NCBI GenBank assembly: GCA_011317545.1
Contig: WUJK01000005.1
Coordinates: 2,604,001-2,668,000 of the forward strand
Length of the DNA: 64,000 bases
From: Coniella vitis
Taxonomy: Eukaryota > Ascomycota > Sordariomycetes > Diaporthales > Schizoparmaceae
Direction: 5' to 3'
Under the pieces are notes generated by a model. That model had not been told where the DNA came from. It searched no databases and worked only from the letters and a program-made list of their open reading frames with translations. Each line of letters starts with the position of its first letter. Position 1 is the first letter of the stretch. Shown in pieces: positions 34,836-46,957 of this stretch. The position numbers and the translations under genes are program-made.

Positions 34836-36918
34836 CCCGAGATCACATTGCATCGGCCCTCGCATGTATAGTTCCATGCAGCTCACCGGCCCCTCTATGC
34901 TGCCTGCTGCTTGCATGCATGTATGCACGCATACAGTCCGGGTGGGTGTCAGGGTGTGTCTGCCGAACCCTCCTTCCTATGGGTTTGAATCCCAAGCGCA
35001 TGCGGAACACTCCGGACACCTGCGAACCGAGAATTGCTCAATTAAGGACGAAGATCTTGCTTTACATACAGAGTAGTACATGGCGTGGCGAATTCAAATG
35101 ACCAGCCGATGACGATCTGTATCGTTGACACTCGCCTGATAGCATCAAAAGGGAAAGGATGTTGACTCGGTGTCCACTGGAACTGAATAACTCAAGAGTG
35201 GCCAAGTCCACGTCAACAAGATGGATACACCAAGACCCAGTGGTTCGCCGTTTCTTCGGGGAGGTTGCAAAAATAGAACACGCGCACAAAACACAAGAGG
35301 CCCCACCAGAGAGCTGCTTCTAGATCACGAAGCCCTGGGAGCCTTGTGCGCGCCATTGCATCCAGAAGGGAGAACTGGCTTGCACCGCGCATCTTGTCAT
35401 ATCACCGCTGCACGTCATGTTCACTGTTTGCACGGTACGTACTAATCGGGAAGCCTCAATTGTCTTTATGCTCATAATCTGGTCGTGAAAGGTCCGCATA
35501 CGCATCTTCCCAAGACGTTTGGCCGCCCTCCAAAAATGGCGGGCGCCTGCAAGGCCAGTGTCAAAGAATCATGGGCTGCATTCCGTTTGTCACGGACAGG
35601 ATGACTTCGCACACAGATATTTACCTGATCCGCGCTACGCGATCATTTCTCAACCACATACTGTACATAGTATGCAATATGGAGACATCACCACCATCCC
35701 GGACCGACAGACCTGCACAAACAAGCAGGTGTCCTTTATGGGCGCCAATTGGGGGCGACCGGTGGATCTGACATGATGTAGGAACATGCAGCGGGCTTGT
35801 AGATTGTCTTCTGCGCGTGTCTTGCCCCGCAATGGCTACATAGTACACGCAACAATCCGGCTCGTGACTGTCTCTAGGCGCCAGGATGCCTGTCTAACCA
35901 GACGCGGAATCTGGAGGATTGACAGATCACCGCAACCCGTTTGGGCACTTTTCTTGAGAGAGCACTGCCAAGGCGGTTTTCTTGAACTGCCTTCTCAGCA
36001 ACGCCTTCTCTGGTCGGCACACCATCTTGTCAACCTCTCGAACTCTGAAGGTTTGTTGTGTGCTCTACTGGTGCATGCATATTGTCCCATCAGCTTCGGC
36101 GGGTATGCATAAGGGAGTCAACTGTGTCACGCGGCGAGGAGTTGTGGTGATGGCCCTGGGTGTTCTACCATTGCACATCCCAAGCTTCGGTGCGCCTGGA
36201 TCGACAGCCGCCTGCTCTGCATATCTTGATCAGAAACCATCTCGCCTCCCCCGGCGCGAAACCACAACGCCCGTCTCCTCTCGCACAAAGTGCAACAACT
36301 GATTGCTACGTTGGTCCGGGAACGTTGACAAGTGGCCGCGGGGTCCAAGAAGGCCGCTTGCGACTTGGCATAACCCGAGGTACTGCTTTTGCCCATTCCC
36401 CCACACTCGGAAGTTATTATTTTGTCTCGAGTCTTTTGCACCGTCTGGGTCTCAGTCTGTGGAAACGATGATTGCAAGGCCAAACACGCAGTGAGCAAGC
36501 CACTCCGGGTCTTTGCTCTTGTTTCTTGGTTCGACCTTGTTGTTGAGCGCCATCTGCCGTCGAAGTGCAACACAGGATGACGAAGGTGGTGCGGCAGTCT
36601 CACAAGCCAAGCCAGATCCAAGGGAGCATGGTTCCTTTCCTCCTCGTCTGCTTCACAAGCATCGCTGTTTCTTTTTTATTTTTTCCCCCATGTCTGTCTC
36701 ATCCAGGCCTTGGACAGGTCATTGTCTCTGGTCTTTGAGAGCACGCTCCCAGGCACGTTGAGTTCTATGCAAGAAGGACTTTGATTTTTAAGGTTTCCAG
36801 TGTTCCTGTCGGACCGTCCACATGTACGGCCAGTTCAGCCGTCATGATGGGGTTTCAGGGCGGCTCTTCGGAGGCCCGGGCAGGCCCAGAACACGGTAAG
36901 CAACAGACGGCTCAAGCC

Positions 36919-36972
36919 AAGCCCAGCAGCAAGCCCAGCCGCAAGCCCAGCCGCAAGCCCAGCAGCAAGCCA
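36919..36972. repeat. 12-nt tandem repeat AAGCCCAGCMGC
   Basis: About four and a half units alternating AGCAGC and AGCCGC. In one frame it would read KPSSKPSRKPS. No surrounding gene is visible. Confidence 0.85.
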
Positions 36973-37800
36973 TAGCACCGCCTCCTTTTTCCGTTCTTTG
37001 TCGACCTGCGAGATCTGGTGAGACCGTGATCCACTTTAGCCATGTGCGAATCGTCTTGTCACTGTCACCATATCGGTACTGGCGTCGGTTGTACCGACTC
37101 GATGCTGTCCTTATCGGATACAAATTAAAACACAAGGGCGAACCGTGCTGCTGTTGGACCAAGAACCCCTCGCCTCTCTGGGTTCGGTCGTCCAAAGCTG
37201 GCCTATGGTCACGCTTCACCGCCGACGCCGACGCCGCCCAGCCCATTCCCCGGCCCAAGTTCCAAGGGGGCTTGGTTCCGCGGCATCTTATCTGCCCTCG
37301 CAGAGCAGGTCCGTACGAGGTGGGTCTGATACACGATGGCCTCGGATACGTGCTACTATCTGTCTGGGCGTGGGCTAAGGGCTGTCTATAAGATGCGGCT
37401 GCAGCCCCCTTTGACACCAGATTGCCGTAGTTTGTGAATGCTTTCTGGCGAGTTTGGAGAGTCGGTGCCTGTTTTCCGGAAATCATTGGATTACTCTGTT
37501 GCAAGGAACTCTTGCAGGGCAAAGGGAGAAAATCCACATTGTACACATCGCCCCCTGACATCACCGCTCAGCAACTTGGCCATATCCATATCGCCGAGCA
37601 GTAAGGCGAACCGAACAGTAAAGAAATATAGGATTCAGAGAAGAAACCATCGAATCGCAAAGTGCATCCATTGCAAAGACGTTGTTAATTCCCTCTCCAC
37701 GCCATTCACCACACTCTTCGAACCAAAAAAAAACCAAACCTCCACCCTCCCAAAAGAAACAACGGGCACCCGAATTCCAAATCCAACACATACATACATC

Positions 37801-38559
37801 ATGGCCGTAACCCTCCTCCCTTCAGCCGACGACCCTCTCCTCCTGGCTGTCGTGCAATTCGTCCAAGACTTCATGTCCCGCAACGACGCCTCGCACAATT
37901 TCGAACACATTCAGCGTGTCGTGGGGCTCACAAACTACATTTACACCCATCTGCCCGCCGATTGCCCCCTCCGCGCCTCCATCAACCCTACCATCATGAC
38001 CCTCGCCGCGTTACTGCACGATGTCGGCGACCACAAGTACCTAGATCTGCACCCAGCAGCGCAGCAAGGCCATGGTTCTGATTCCGATTCCGAGGCAGCC
38101 CCAGCAGCGTCCTCCGCCACCATGGTCTACCACCTCCTCCGCCACCAACTCGGCGCCTCCGAAGACACCGCGCAACGGGTGCAAGCCATTGTCAACGGGG
38201 TCAGCTACTCTGCCGAGGTCGCCAACCCGCCCGAGCACACCGCACAGCTGCTCGCGCGCTACCCCGAGCTGGCGGTCGTGCAAGACGCGGATCGGCTGGA
38301 CTCGATGGGCGCGGTTGGCGTGGCGCGGTGCTTTACCTTTGGCGGCGCGCGCACCGACAGTACGAGTTTGGAGGAAGGCATGGCCCAGGTTGAGGGCCGG
38401 TTGGTCAAGGTGGGCGGGATGATGAAGACGGGTGTCGGGAGGAGGTTGGCCAAGGAGAGAGGGAGGAGGCTGCGGATGTTTGCTGAGTGGTATAGGGAGG
38501 AGGAAGGGATGGCTTTGGGTGGCGGTGGCGGTGGTGAGGAGGCGGGTTGGTGTTTTTGA
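37801..38559 (+). CDS. HD-domain phosphohydrolase, 252 aa
   Basis: One exon from ATG 37801, preceded by ACATACATC. The open frame extends upstream to 37438, but the segment before 37801 looks like leader. The HD metal ligands are present in order: SHNFEHIQRV (His32, His36), LLHDVGD (His73-Asp74) and VQDADRLDSMGAVG (Asp162). This is the pattern of the YpgQ/YedJ-type HD hydrolases, which are metal-dependent nucleotide or phosphate-ester hydrolases of about 210-230 residues. An acidic Ser/Asp/Ala insert lies at about 90-105, and a Gly run near the end (GGGGGGEEAGWCF). The physiological substrate is unknown. No neighbour suggests a pathway. Confidence 0.92.
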   Translation: MAVTLLPSADDPLLLAVVQFVQDFMSRNDASHNFEHIQRVVGLTNYIYTHLPADCPLRASINPTIMTLAALLHDVGDHKYLDLHPAAQQGHGSDSDSEAAPAASSATMVYHLLRHQLGASEDTAQRVQAIVNGVSYSAEVANPPEHTAQLLARYPELAVVQDADRLDSMGAVGVARCFTFGGARTDSTSLEEGMAQVEGRLVKVGGMMKTGVGRRLAKERGRRLRMFAEWYREEEGMALGGGGGGEEAGWCF

Positions 38560-40410
38560 TTTTTGTTGGTTTATTTCCTTATTTTCTCACCCCCTTTTTT
38601 TTTTGCCTTCCTTTTTTTGTGTTGAGTTTTCTACTTTCTTCTTCTTGTTGTTGTTGTTTTAACATCCCCTTACTATGATGATCTCGGACTATATATATTG
38701 CTAGCGATGGTGCTGGTCTTTGGCCGGTTAGGGGTTGGGGGGGGGGGGGAGTTGGCGTCCCGATCTTTGTTCTCTATTTCTGTCAGGGCGTTCGTTGGTC
38801 ATGGATGTATTTCGCTGGTTTCGTTGCCACGATCTTTCCACTTCTCGGGGTCATTTCTTGCGCAGATGCATATATATATATATTTAGCATTAGACTTGGG
38901 GGACAGCCAATTTGGCATCCGTGTGGTGTTGTCATTTAACATGGAGACGATATAATGACTACATTTTCTATTCATTGCACAGTGCACAGCTAGGATGCCC
39001 GATTCAAACGTACTTAAAAGTGGTATAATTCATCATATATAGCCTCAGACATGATATGAGTTGACAGACATGATGTGATTTGATATACTTTAAAACAACT
39101 TAACAAAAATAGCAGTGAGCGGCGCGTCTAACTTAGCGGGCGGTAAGGAAAAATGTTGTGTGTGATGTGGGATCAAGGCTACTGATATCTTTACATGTAT
39201 GTATGTATATATATACCACTTGTAGAACTTTCCAAGCAAATGCACTCCTGAGGTCTGTTTGGTAACTTGAGGGGGAAAAGGGGGGGGGGGAAGGTCTGTA
39301 AGTATCTTCTTCTTGGAGGTCAAGGATTGATTTAATTGCCTTGTTCGAGGGTGTTTTGAGGATTTCCAAGCTTTATACCATGAGCTGCCCGTTCGCTTAT
39401 TTTGTTCGTTGTGCCCTCGCTTCATGGTATCTTTTTTTTTTCCTCTCTCTCTCTCTTTCTGTTTCATGGCGCTCATTGCTCAGAGGGAAAGGGAAAAGAA
39501 AAAAAACTGCTGCCGCTTGCAGGACGGCAGGAGCACCAGCGGGGAATCAACTTTTTTCCGTCTCTCCCGGACATGGTGCGGATCGGCGCGCTGTTGGCTT
39601 GGCTTGGCTTTGGCTGGGAGACTTTTTTATTATTATTATTTTTTTTTTGACTTTTGGTCCCCTTCCGGCTTTTTTGTCGAAGGCCTGCGGGTTTATTTGA
39701 TAGTAGAGGGGAAAGTTCCTTCTTGAGTAAATTAATTAAGAATATAAGAATGGTTCTAGTTCCCTCAGCGGGCAGTTCAGTACGTACATTGATTTGGTTG
39801 TCTGTTCTTTTTTTTCTTTCCTTTTTTTTTTTCCCTCTCGCTCATTAGCACAGGTGAGGTGTGGTAAGCAAGTACGAGTTTACCTTGGATGCGATATAGA
39901 TATATTCGGTAAAGGAAGGGGAGATATTTAGCCAAAGGCGGGAAATGGACAAAGTGAAAGGGTAGCAAAGGCTCGTCTAGATAGTACCTGATTAGGGGTC
40001 CTGTCCTAGAAAGAAAAGAAGAGAAAAAAAAGAAGAAAAAAAAAAAAGAGGAAAGAAATAGATGCGGTTGACCTAAAGCAGTGTCACAGTGTGTGTGTGT
40101 GTGTATATATATCACGGTCATCCATCTCATGAGGTACCTATCCACGCATCGGCTTACTCTTCTTCTTTACATGATGCAGCAGGTTATCCGAGAATGTCTT
40201 TTTCGATGTGTTTTGACCCAAGTCATATTACACACGTCCACACACTTACAGAGTTGGTTTATCTGGATCAAACGTAGGGGGGCAAGCGGTGTATACTTTT
40301 GTAAAAATCGCGGGCTCTCCTTGGTACACGGTCCTGCGGTCTTTGGTGCTTTGGGGGGTTTTGTGCAGGTAGGTCTTGTCTGCGGTTTGTAACGAGGAGA
40401 GGGGGGGGGG

Positions 40411-40452
40411 AGACTGACTGACTGACTGACTGACTGACTGACTGACTGACTG
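40411..40452. repeat. (GACT)n microsatellite
   Basis: About ten units directly after a G10 tract. The unit is the reverse complement of the CAGT repeats at 10963 and 44581. Confidence 0.93.
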
Positions 40453-40616
40453 GGTGGGCTTTTTCCTGTCGGTATTCTTTCTTTCTTTTTCTTTTTTTTT
40501 CTATGTTTCTTTTTGCAATAAGTTTTTGTTTCAAATCGGTCATGTGGAACGTGGGGGACGTCGAATTCCAAGTGTACATAGTATAGATAATCCAACACAA
40601 TGGTTTCTATAGCCTG

Positions 40617-40619
<3 letters not shown>

Positions 40620-40666
<47 letters not shown>
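40620..40666. repeat. (AT)n microsatellite, about 46 nt
   Basis: Uninterrupted TA dinucleotides. Such runs can form cruciforms and are prone to length change. Confidence 0.93.
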
Positions 40667-40668
<2 letters not shown>

Positions 40669-41880
40669 AAGTATTCATGTAGGTATGTATGTAGGTATCA
40701 TGAATCCCTCCCCCATCATCACTGGATCTGTGCACTTTCAGCAAGGGAGTTCCAGCCTGGGAAATCTCCTCGTTCTCAAAAAAAGGAAAGGAAAAAAGTT
40801 TGTTCTAGCGTCTTTTTGCCGTATGGCGGCGCTCTGCAGAGTATCTTCTTTATTTTATTTATTTTCTTTTGTTTTGGTTTTGGTTTCCGTGAAACGGAGT
40901 CCAGCGGCGCTGGCTATCTCGGTAGCTTTGCAAGATTTATCCCCGTATAAGAATTGAAGCACACACAAAGACGCACGCACGCACGCACACACGCACACAC
41001 CCGAGAACGCAATGTAAACCTACTAGTCTGCGTCTGCATACTGTACTTTGACAGATAAACTGCACTCATTCCTGTGCTATCCCTTTTTTTTTTTCCTTTT
41101 TTTTTTCACGGTTTCTTTTCCTTGTATTCTTATTCAGCTACCATGTGATGTGGTTGCCGCTGGCTGTCTGTCTGTCTGGGGATAACTCTTATGGCGTATT
41201 GTCTTGGTTCGGACATGTGCATTTACTTAGCGAGAGTTGCACTGGGTTCGTGACACAGATTGATCAAGAGTGGAGTGAGACACTCAATATAGGTACAAGA
41301 GAAATAAAAAGGTTTTTTCTTTTAGAAAAAGAAAAAGAAAGAAAGAGAGCTTGGGGAATAGTTCTTGAGGAGTGTTGCAAGTAAATCGAGTGAGCGGTTG
41401 AAAGTTTGTACTTGTTAGTTGTGCACTATCAGGAAAGTCCAGAGAAAATGAAGAAGAGTGTCCCTTGTCATGAAACAAGGAATTCAGACAAGATATCACA
41501 AATAGCTAGACAAAACGTTGCAAATATCAAAAGAAAATGCTTCGCTTGTTGATTTTCACCTATTCGTACCTAGGTAGTAGTGTAGTCATCCGCCTTGCCA
41601 ATCACTCTTTGCCCGCTAGTAGTAGTAGTAAATACTGTCAATAAATAGAAAAGATCCTCCGCATTACACCTAACACTTTTTCCTCGAATAATTTTCTGTT
41701 GCTAGACATCCAGTATCCATCTTATGCATCCCCCGACTTGTTAGGTTCTCATCCCGCCTGTCTTCGACAGAAAACCAATTAATTACCGAGAGCTGACCAC
41801 AGTTAACAAGCTCCACCCCCCCCCCCCAATCATTTTGGGCACTGCAAGCTCAGGATCGTGGAGACCAAAACAACATCCGC

Positions 41881-43375
41881 TTACAGCAGAGCGGCAAAGA
41901 TGGCACCAATGAGACCAAGAGCAGCACCGGCCTGGTTGGCAGAAGCACCAGCCTGGGCAAAGGTTGGCTGGGCTGGGCTTCCCTGGGGGCTCGAACTGCT
42001 CGTGGCAGCAGGGGCAGGGGCCGGGGCTGCAGCGGCACCGCTCTGCGAGGGGGCAGGAGCCGGGGCGGCGGCAGCACCTGAAGAAGCAGCTGGAGCCGGA
42101 GCCGGAGCAGCACTACCGCCCTGAGAGGGGGCCGGGGCTGGGACAGCAGCAGCGGAGATGACGGTCACCACGCCACCAGGCTGGGTGACGGTCAAGGGCG
42201 AGGCGGCAGGCTGGGAGACGGACTGGACGGTCACCACGGAGCCGCCGATGGTCTGGACGGTGCTGTAGGTCACGGGAGCCACGGCAGTGATGGCTTGGAC
42301 CGAGGAAACGGTCACTGGGACAACTGTGCCAGACACGGTAGCGGAGCTGACGTAGACAGTCGTGATGGAAATAACCGAGTTCGAGACGGCCGCGGCTGAT
42401 GAGACAACAACAGGGGCAACCGACGAAGTGACAACAGGCGAGGCCGAGGAAGTCACCACGGGGGCGACGGACACAGAGCTAGAAGACGTAGAAGGGGTGG
42501 GCACGGAGCTAGAAGATGTGGAGGATGTGGACACAGAGGTGGACGAGCTGGATGACGTCGACACGGAGCTCGAGGAGGTGGACGAGCTGGACGAGCTGGA
42601 CGACGTGGATCGGGAGCTCGAGGAGGTGGACGAGCTGGACGAGCTAGACGAGCTGGACGACGTGGATCGGGAGCTCGAGGAGGTAGAGGTTGACGTAGAC
42701 CGCGAGCTGCTCGACGAGGACGAGGAGGAAGACGAGGAGCGGCTGGAGGAAGAGGAGGAGGAAGAGGACCAGGATGGCAGCGCTGGTGGTCGCGTGACCG
42801 AGGCTGTGTATGAGGTGGTGATGGTGCAAGGGCAGTTTGTAATGGTGATGGTTTGCTGCAAGACAAATGTCAGCTCCGTGTCATCGACCCGTGCTTCGTA
42901 TGACGGGGAGAACTTACGCCAGACCTGGTAGCGGTGTAGTGGACACTCGAGTAGGTGATGATGGTTGGGGCGGCGCAAACGGTGATGAAGAAGTCCACAA
43001 CCTGGGTGGCCGTCTTGGTGACTAGACGAGGACGGTGTGTCAGCAAGGTGTGTGTTCTTGTCGCAATTGCTCTGACCCCCCGCCAGCGATGCAAGATATA
43101 CCTGTGGGCTCCGGCCACGAGTCCCATTCCACAGCGGGCTTGCTCGTGGCCGTGGTTCTGGTCGTGGTTGTGGCCGTGGTCGTGGACGACGCCTTGGGGG
43201 GCCAGGCGGGCCAGGCGGGCCGGGAAGCGTCGTCAAAACCGCCCGCAGCCCCGCTCGTGGCCGAGGACTTGGGGGTGGTGGTGGTTTCGTTGACGACTCG
43301 GCGGATGTTGGCAATAGGCAGGTTGGCAGCCGTGGTCAAGCCAGTCAGCGCGGCAACGAGCAGGGTGGACTTCAT
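41881..43375 (-). CDS. Ser-rich GPI-type cell-wall protein, 450 aa
   Basis: Three exons: 43375-43102, 43021-42918 and 42855-41881. Introns start GTATAT and GTAAGT and end in TAG and CAG, and the phases fit. I start at MKSTLLVAALTGLTTAA, a clean signal peptide; an upstream Met at 43402 would add nine polar residues. Residues 20-90 are Thr/Pro/Trp-rich. A Cys-containing stretch follows (TKTATQVVDFFITVCAAPTIITYSS, in part, then TITITNCPCTITTSYTA). This is typical of fungal surface proteins. A long Ser tract spans roughly 155-265, then Val/Thr/Ser repeats such as VTVSSVQAITAV. The tail is Ala/Pro/Gly-rich and ends in a hydrophobic segment (GAALGLIGAIFAALL), consistent with GPI attachment. A structural wall role is inferred from composition only. 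Confidence 0.88.
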
Positions 43376-46300
43376 GCTGGGCAAAAGGGATTCTTGCTGC
43401 AAGGAAGCGGTGGTTGAACGAGTGTGGATTCACTTTCTTTTTTTCTGCAAACGAAGGCTGTTGGAATGCTGAGAGATGCGGGAGTGAGGAGGATGCGGAT
43501 GCTGATGATGATTCGGTTGACTGCTTCGTCTGGCCATTCGTTTGCCTCTTTATAGAAAATTCTTGAGCATGGCTCGCAGCCATCGCAGCCATCGCAGGCC
43601 CCCTTCGTCCTCCGTTTGCAGGATCCCATGGGTGGATACGCACGAGCACAAAGGCAATGTGTAAGACAGCCCTGGCCGGGAGGTTCGCTGCGCGGCACAC
43701 GCAGCAGCGATGAAAGCGTGTGTGTCCGGATAGAGAGGGCTGCTCTCTCTTTCTGGCGGGCCAGACTGGGCCCAGTCAGCCCTCTGCCAGGAACACACAC
43801 ACGGGCTACTCTTCTAGTCAAGCCGGCCAGATCCACCACTGCCCGTTCCGGCCGGGGGAAGATGCTGGAACACTGGCAGAGCGTGTCCAGGTGGTTGGTT
43901 CTTGGCGAGGCCATCCTCAAGGGGAGGAGGTTGTTTGGGAAACCCGCTCATTCGACGAAGGCCAGGATCATCAGGGACGTTGCAGTGGTTGCGAAGCGGT
44001 CGGTTGAGCATCCTGTCGTTATTATCTGATCTGGTGGCATGACTGCGAAAAGAAAGCATTAGCTGTGGCGTCATGTGCTGATATCAACGTTGCTATGCCA
44101 CACGTCCATCATGAGGCGCGTTTCTTGAAGCAATCTTGGGTCATCCCAAAGCCTGCCTTTTCGAAGAGTAGAGTAGGGTGACGTCTTTGGCTGCCCATCC
44201 ACCGGGGCAGGCAGAATTCGGCCCGGCTGATCGAGAGGATGCACCAGCAGCACAGTCCACTCGCCCACATCGAGAGGAAGGCGCGTTGCTTGTCGCGTCG
44301 TCTTCCCCACAGCAGGTTGTCTGCCGCTCCAGGGCACTAACCAATCAAAAGGGAGTTCCGTCGCGCCCGCCTTGCTGCTACATAGTACATAGTATGATGT
44401 GTACAAAGTGCTATGTAAGCAGACTGGCAACCGGCTTGGTGGTACACGTTTGTCTCAGAGAGAGGGCAACCAATAGCCCGCCGTCGCCAAGCACCTCAGG
44501 ACTACTAAGAATAGCCTGCGCGGTGCGGATGCGGCCACCGGCTCCCAAAGGGGCATTTTCCAGGCGACGAGTCAGCCAACCAGTCAGTTAGTCAGTCAGT
44601 CAGTGCTTGCTCTCGGTCGTGGATGGGCTTAGCGCATCGAGGACAAAGGCACTCGTCGAAAAGGGTGGACAAAGCCCGTGTTTCGGCCAAGCTCGTATCA
44701 ATCATCACACAATAGAACAGCCGAACCGCTCTTGGTCGATGCTCGCACTGCACGAAATGCGGTTCTAACAATGGTGCAAACATGGACCGGAAGACCACAT
44801 CTAGTACGACTGGCCTGTGTTGACAGAACTTTCGCAGTAGGGGCTGCCCTTCAGTCGGGTCGCGTGTGGTTTTCCTTTCTATGGAAGCATGCACAGTACT
44901 TAGGTACTTGCTCCGTGTAAGTGGCCCAAATAGGCAAGGCGCATTGCCACCATTCCAAGCCGAGGTGTACCTGATGTCCTTCAGCTCCCAGGTCGCACAA
45001 GCTTATGATATCCATTCAAGGCGGTGGAATCGAATCTCCATTTCTCGGGTCAGTATCGTCGCCGCTTTGCATACGGTTGAGAATGGGTGGTGCAGCCACA
45101 CACGCAAGCGAGGAGCTTGTGCTTCTCAACGCCGAGCAAACAATCATGCCTTCCAAAAGCGGTTAGTCACAGATTGCTCTGGGGCAGTTGGCCGCGGAAG
45201 CAGAAACACGCAAGTAGCCAAGCCAAGACGGCAGGGAAATAAACCAAGGTCAACACCATTCTTATCACAGGAACATTCGGTCAAGAAAAAAAGAAAAAAA
45301 AAAAAGGCCAGCTGCCCTCCATTCAAATGCTCAGCCAAGGGCAATCAGAGCCGGTCCGATCCGGCTTTGCCTTGCACATGCTCTCAAGTCACCCAGCAGT
45401 CAACAACACCCACTACATCAGAACTCGCTAGCTAGTCATTTCCTAGGGAAATACTTCCATATATAGGAAGCACCTCTGCCGCCTCGTACTCTCTCCCCCG
45501 TTGAGTTGGCCGAGGTCGGTCACACGGCCTGTACATGTCTCATTGTTCCTGGTAACGCTTTCGGTCAACGGTTGTTGCTGGCCCACACGGGAAAACTGTC
45601 TACACAATGGTCTGGTTTTTTTTTCTTCTTTTTTCTTCTTTTTTTTCTGAAATCATCTTCTGTCATGTTGGCCACTGATCATGCGAGTAAAGTATGCCAT
45701 TACCAACTGCCATGGTAGATACCGCCGCACGGTCATTCATTAGCTCTTGGGTCGAGATTGATCGTAGACTAATTATATAGGTTATGTCATATTTGTGAAG
45801 CTCTTAGAAGTACTAAGCATTGAATGTGCTGGTTTCTGCGCGCATCAGTCTTCAGGGTGCGACTCTTCCAAAGAGCAGTGTCTTGCTTCATCATATGAAC
45901 ATGTTGCATCGCCGAGAGTGAGTCTATAGGTAGAACAATGAGAGAATCGCGAGCCATGTAACGATCTGACTGGACAGCCTGATGGCATGCTGGGCTTGTT
46001 CCTTGCATCCTGCTTGTCGCCCTTATACATCTCCCGCAGGCGCATGACCAGAAGACCAGATGGCGCGAACCTGTATGCGCAGTCGGTGGTTCAAGTTGAC
46101 GGTCCCGCCAAACGAATCGAGCATTACAAACGAAGGCTTTCCAATATTTCATGTGCGATATCTCCTTATAGTTGATCTCGGAATGCGGACAAGTCTGGAG
46201 CTATGTGACCATGAACAGATGCACGCTGAACCACTTTGTATACAGTCTCGACATATACAATTATGAATATTCAGACACGTTCAGTGAATAAATATAGTAT

Positions 46301-46957
46301 GACATCTGTTATCTCAAGAAGGCACATGGTCTATAGTAGATTGTTGGCGCCAAAAGAATAATACCTTGATCCTTTTTTGCACACCATCGATTCACCGACG
46401 AGTGCTTCTAACGCAAGTATGTAGCAGCAAGATGAAGTGCTCCCTTTCTTGATTCTTCAATATGCCCAAGCAAGATTAACCTTGATGCAAACTTTGGATC
46501 GGATTGGAAACTAGTCTTCCCTCTACAGTTCAAGCCAAGACACTTGCTTATATACGTTAGATGGGAATATTCGCGCAACGATCGCAACTCGAATGGAAGC
46601 ATTACACTGACATCCTAGGAACCACACGGATTCAAATACTTGCACCATTCCAGTGCCAAAGGTATTGTCCCAATCTTGATCTTGCAGGGCTGAGATCTAC
46701 CGCGCTGTGCTTTACCCAAAACGGGAATCAATACACCACAAAAGTGCTGACAGCTTCAAAGAACTCAGCTCAAGCGTGCCAATCACAAGATGAGAAGACA
46801 CACTTTGTTGCCCGCATAATCCTGGTGACTTGACCACCGAGTAAAAATCAAGAAGAAGAATATTTTTCAAAGGCCGCGCGAAAGTTGCATTCCTAGCCAT
46901 AATCATGACAGTTATCAAATAATCCTCGTGGGCAATTCTACATACATGACTCTGCAG
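43376..46957. other. 3.6-kb intergenic region
   Basis: Promoter side of both the GPI-type gene (minus) and the GH27 gene (plus). An overlapping tandem pair of TACATAGTA lies at 44379-44394, and a short CAGT array at 44581-44605. The frame at 44866-45435 (189 codons) has no domain. From 45780 to 46930 the sequence is more AT-rich and holds no gene I can recognise. Confidence 0.55.

Larger units (their letters stand above)
32865..37800. other. 4.9-kb intergenic region
   Basis: Lies 5' of both flanking genes. Three motif copies occur at 34000, 35664 and 35837. Short tandem repeats lie at 34806-34835 and 36919-36972. The longest frame (36842-37564, minus, 240 codons) includes the tandem repeat and has no family resemblance. 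The last 150 nt before 37801 are A/C-rich leader. Confidence 0.55.
38560..41880. other. 3.3-kb convergent intergenic region, repeat-rich
   Basis: 3' flanks of the HD gene and the GPI-type gene. It holds four G or C tracts of 10-13 nt (38737, 39280, 40401, 41816), a (GACT)n and an (AT)n array, and GT/AC runs. The motif copy at 40575 is the only one found in a convergent interval. TACCTAGGTA lies at 41567. No gene is supported; frames of 100-140 codons are driven by T- or A-rich repeats. Confidence 0.6.

Noticed and set aside
36842..37564. 240-codon minus-strand frame
   Set aside because: Includes the 12-nt tandem repeat, which gives a Cys/Trp/Ala repeat; no family resemblance and no supporting splice or start context.
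44866..45435. 189-codon plus-strand frame
   Set aside because: Crosses an A/G-rich run, shows no domain and has no neighbour support.
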